Assembly (NCBI RefSeq): GCF_016406085.1
Contig: NZ_JAEHFJ010000003.1
Location: 560,288-624,287, forward strand
Direction of reading: 5' to 3'
From: Aureibaculum flavum
GTDB lineage: Bacteria; Bacteroidota; Bacteroidia; Flavobacteriales; Flavobacteriaceae
DNA: 64,000 bases
Positions 62,120 to 64,000 of the stretch are shown piece after piece. A model generated the notes under the pieces. That model was not told the DNA's origin and searched no databases. It saw nothing but the letters and a program-made list of their open reading frames with translations. Position 1 is the stretch's first letter. Every line of letters begins with the position of its first letter. The position numbers and the translations under genes were made by a program.

Positions 62120-62948
62120 GACATTACATATTTTAAATGGTGATAGCACTGCTTCTATTTTTAGTCAATCTCAAATTGAAGGAGATGTAATTATTTGGCG
62201 AGAAATGCTTTGTGAAGGTCCGATCTGTAAGGAAGTAGGTAGTGATGAATTTTGGAAAAAACGATATAACTATTTTGAGAATGATTTGGGTATTGGCAAA
62301 TTAGAATACTTTGACAAAACCATTAAAGAGATTGTTAAATTAGAGAATGTTGCTAAATATGACGAAATTATTTTATGGTTTGAATATGATCTGTTTTGTC
62401 AAATAAATCTAATGGCATTATGTACTTATTTATTGGAGAGTTACGATAAATCTGTAATGTATCATTTGGTTTGTACAGGTAAAGAAAATGGCAAAGATCA
62501 ATTGCAAACGTTAGGCGATTATGATGCTAAATCTTATCCTCAATTATTAGGTAAGAAAAAGAAATTAAGTCGCAAAAAACTTTTATTTGCGAAAAAATGT
62601 TGGGAAATCTATGTTAATAATAATCCTGAAGAATTAAAGGCTTTTGATTTTAATCAAAAACCTGATTTTGCCTATTTTCAAATGGCTATCATCCAACATT
62701 TAGAACGTTTTCCCAAGTCAAACGGCCTGAATCAAATCCAACAAAAAATGTTAGAACTTATTGATGGAGAAAACTTAAACAAAAATCAAATCATCAGAGA
62801 AATGTTGTTGTGGCAACGTACTGAAACAGTTTATGGTTTTGGAGATTTACAATATGCTAATTATTTAGATAAATTGAATGCCTATTATTCTATGAATGAC
62901 GAAATTTATCGATTAAATGAATCTGGAAAAAGAATTATAAATGCATAA
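62112..62948 (+). CDS. DUF1835 domain protein
   Basis: 278 residues. The N-terminal LHILNGDSTASIFSQSQIEGDVIIWREMLCEGPI is the DUF1835 hallmark, and the C-terminal part is helical (IIQHLERFPKSNGLNQIQQKML). The family has no known activity. It overlaps both the MobA-type gene (8 bases) and the MoeB-type gene (8 bases), so it is made from the same message as the Moco genes. A link to Moco is inferred from position alone. Confidence 0.8.
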   Translation: MAKTLHILNGDSTASIFSQSQIEGDVIIWREMLCEGPICKEVGSDEFWKKRYNYFENDLGIGKLEYFDKTIKEIVKLENVAKYDEIILWFEYDLFCQINLMALCTYLLESYDKSVMYHLVCTGKENGKDQLQTLGDYDAKSYPQLLGKKKKLSRKKLLFAKKCWEIYVNNNPEELKAFDFNQKPDFAYFQMAIIQHLERFPKSNGLNQIQQKMLELIDGENLNKNQIIREMLLWQRTETVYGFGDLQYANYLDKLNAYYSMNDEIYRLNESGKRIINA

Positions 62949-64000
62949 AACTGCTAAACAATTGTTCAAACGTCAAACTACGTTGTCTGAAATAGGTGAG
63001 AGCGGACAGCAAAAACTACAACAAACAAGTGTTTTGATTGTGGGTTGTGGTGGTTTAGGAAATTCAGTTGCTACTTCTTTAGCGGGAAGTGGAATTGGCA
63101 CTATTCATTTGGTAGATTTTGACATGGTAGACATTACTAATTTACACCGTCAACTATTTTTTACTACTGGAGATGTAGGGAAGTCAAAAGTAGCGGTTTT
63201 AGGGAGCTATTTAAGAAAAATTGCTCCGTTTACCGAGGTGTTTGAGCATCACTTTGTTATTAACAAAAAGAACATATTTGAATTATTGATAAGTGTTGAT
63301 TATGTTATTGATTGTACAGATAGTTTGCCCACCAAATACTTATTGAATGATGTTTGTGTGTTAAAAAACAAACCATTTATTTATGGTTCACTCTATAAGT
63401 TTGACGGTTATGTAGCTAGTTTTAATATTCAGCAAAAGACCAGTGAATTTAGTGCCAATCTTCGTGATGCTTTTCCAGAAATTTCTAAGGATGCCATTCC
63501 CAATTGCTCAGAAATAGGCACTTTAAATACTATTGTTGGTATTATTGGATTGTTACAAGCTAATGAGGTTTTAAAATTGGTTTGTGGAATTGGAAATCCT
63601 TTGACTGATGTGTTGCTCATTTATAATAGTTTGGAGAACTCACAATACAAAATGAAGCTAAAACGAACATTTGATAAAGAAAGAATTTCACAACTATTTG
63701 AAAAAGATAGTTATTTTGATGCCAATTGTGAAACTCAAGATTTGTCATTGTTAATAGCCAGTAATGAATTAAAACAAATTATAAATTCGAAAATCAAAAA
63801 CGAGGTTCAAATAATTTCTGTAATAGAAGATATTTCAACATCTTTGCCTTTTACAGTCGATGCAAAAATACCGTTGTCAGCATTTGATGATATCGTTGGT
63901 CACGTGGAGCAAAGTCTAGATTTACTGGACCAACCAACGTTTATATTTATATGTCAAAAAGGAATTAGCAGTTATACGGCAACTCAAAAAATTAAAGAAA
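62941..64000 (+). CDS. MoeB/ThiF-type sulfur-carrier adenylyltransferase with rhodanese domain, partial
   Basis: The frame starts at ATG 62941 and runs past the window end, 353 residues so far. The N-terminal E1-like domain has VLIVGCGGLGNSVATSLAGSG and DFDMVDITNLHRQLFF (the ATP and metal sites), and DCTDSLPTKYLLND. A C-terminal rhodanese domain begins near residue 265 and includes FICQKGISSYTA, with the active Cys. It should adenylate MoaD and give it sulfur. The zinc-binding CxxC motif of E. coli MoeB is not seen. It starts inside the end of DUF1835. Not a truncated gene; it is cut by the window. Confidence 0.9.
   Translation, partial: MHKTAKQLFKRQTTLSEIGESGQQKLQQTSVLIVGCGGLGNSVATSLAGSGIGTIHLVDFDMVDITNLHRQLFFTTGDVGKSKVAVLGSYLRKIAPFTEVFEHHFVINKKNIFELLISVDYVIDCTDSLPTKYLLNDVCVLKNKPFIYGSLYKFDGYVASFNIQQKTSEFSANLRDAFPEISKDAIPNCSEIGTLNTIVGIIGLLQANEVLKLVCGIGNPLTDVLLIYNSLENSQYKMKLKRTFDKERISQLFEKDSYFDANCETQDLSLLIASNELKQIINSKIKNEVQIISVIEDISTSLPFTVDAKIPLSAFDDIVGHVEQSLDLLDQPTFIFICQKGISSYTATQKIKE

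Noticed and set aside
1-64000. CRISPR arrays, tRNA or rRNA genes, insertion sequences and prophage genes
   Set aside because: No regularly spaced repeats, cloverleaf-type sequences, transposase or phage protein signatures were found by reading the gaps and proteins.

Overview
The window looks like chromosome from a low-GC member of the Flavobacteriaceae (phylum Bacteroidota). The signs seen directly are: AT-rich DNA with dense, short-gap gene packing; promoter -7 boxes of the TAnnTTTG type instead of TATAAT; a type IX secretion sorting domain; several families that I know mainly from Flavobacteriia (DUF6427, DUF6341, THC0290_0291, DUF4254, DUF6909); a class II HMG-CoA reductase pointing to the mevalonate pathway; and GTG, TTG and possibly CTG start codons. 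I see no rRNA, tRNA, CRISPR array, insertion sequence or prophage gene.

Layout. 1-9.4 kb: end of an outer-membrane protein gene, a LysM/BON protein, a decayed small two-helix membrane protein, then upp, membrane proteins of unknown role, trmB, an alkyltransferase-like DNA repair protein, a PLP sulfur-amino-acid enzyme, a Na+/H+ antiporter, a DinB protein, an ArsC-like protein and a frameshifted outer-membrane protein. 9.4-20 kb: a DUF4254 pair, tdk-alr, mscL, MOSC, GH3-like, an M23 peptidase, nadD-gmk-yicC, an EamA exporter and sodA. 20-33 kb: HMG-CoA reductase, two tandem proton/oligopeptide transporters, a periplasmic thioredoxin, an ABC-F ATPase, a 3'-5' exonuclease, a minimal T9SS-sorted protein, a two-component system, a MurG-like glycosyltransferase and purD.

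33-55 kb is a surface polysaccharide locus, nearly all on the minus strand. It holds a Wzz-like chain-length protein, a Wzx flippase, two FkbM methyltransferases, four glycosyltransferases plus a glycosyltransferase stump, two Wzy/WaaL-like membrane proteins, an initiating WcaJ-type sugar phosphotransferase, and a sugar-nucleotide operon (aminotransferase, UDP-sugar dehydrogenase, galE, rfbB). It is interrupted by a housekeeping island: DUF6909, a CtpA-like protease, rnpA, an acyl-CoA dehydrogenase and a small membrane protein. The plus-strand waaA (lipid A Kdo transferase) follows.

56.5-64 kb is a plus-strand run: a Crp/Fnr regulator, a split YeeE/YedE sulfur transporter, then molybdenum cofactor genes moaA, moeA, moaC, a MobB-like/MobA fusion, DUF1835 and a MoeB/rhodanese protein cut by the window end. 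Sulfur import and sulfur activation (rhodanese-MoeB) sit at the two ends of a sulfur-requiring cofactor pathway, which makes co-regulation plausible.

No single cassette stands out as an unmistakable new system. The best leads are the phosphorylase-like DUF6909 protein, the stand-alone T9SS sorting domain, the glycosyltransferase duplication scar in the polysaccharide locus, the CTG start of rnpA, the Imm17-like pseudogene and the unusual MobB-like/MobA plus DUF1835 arrangement.
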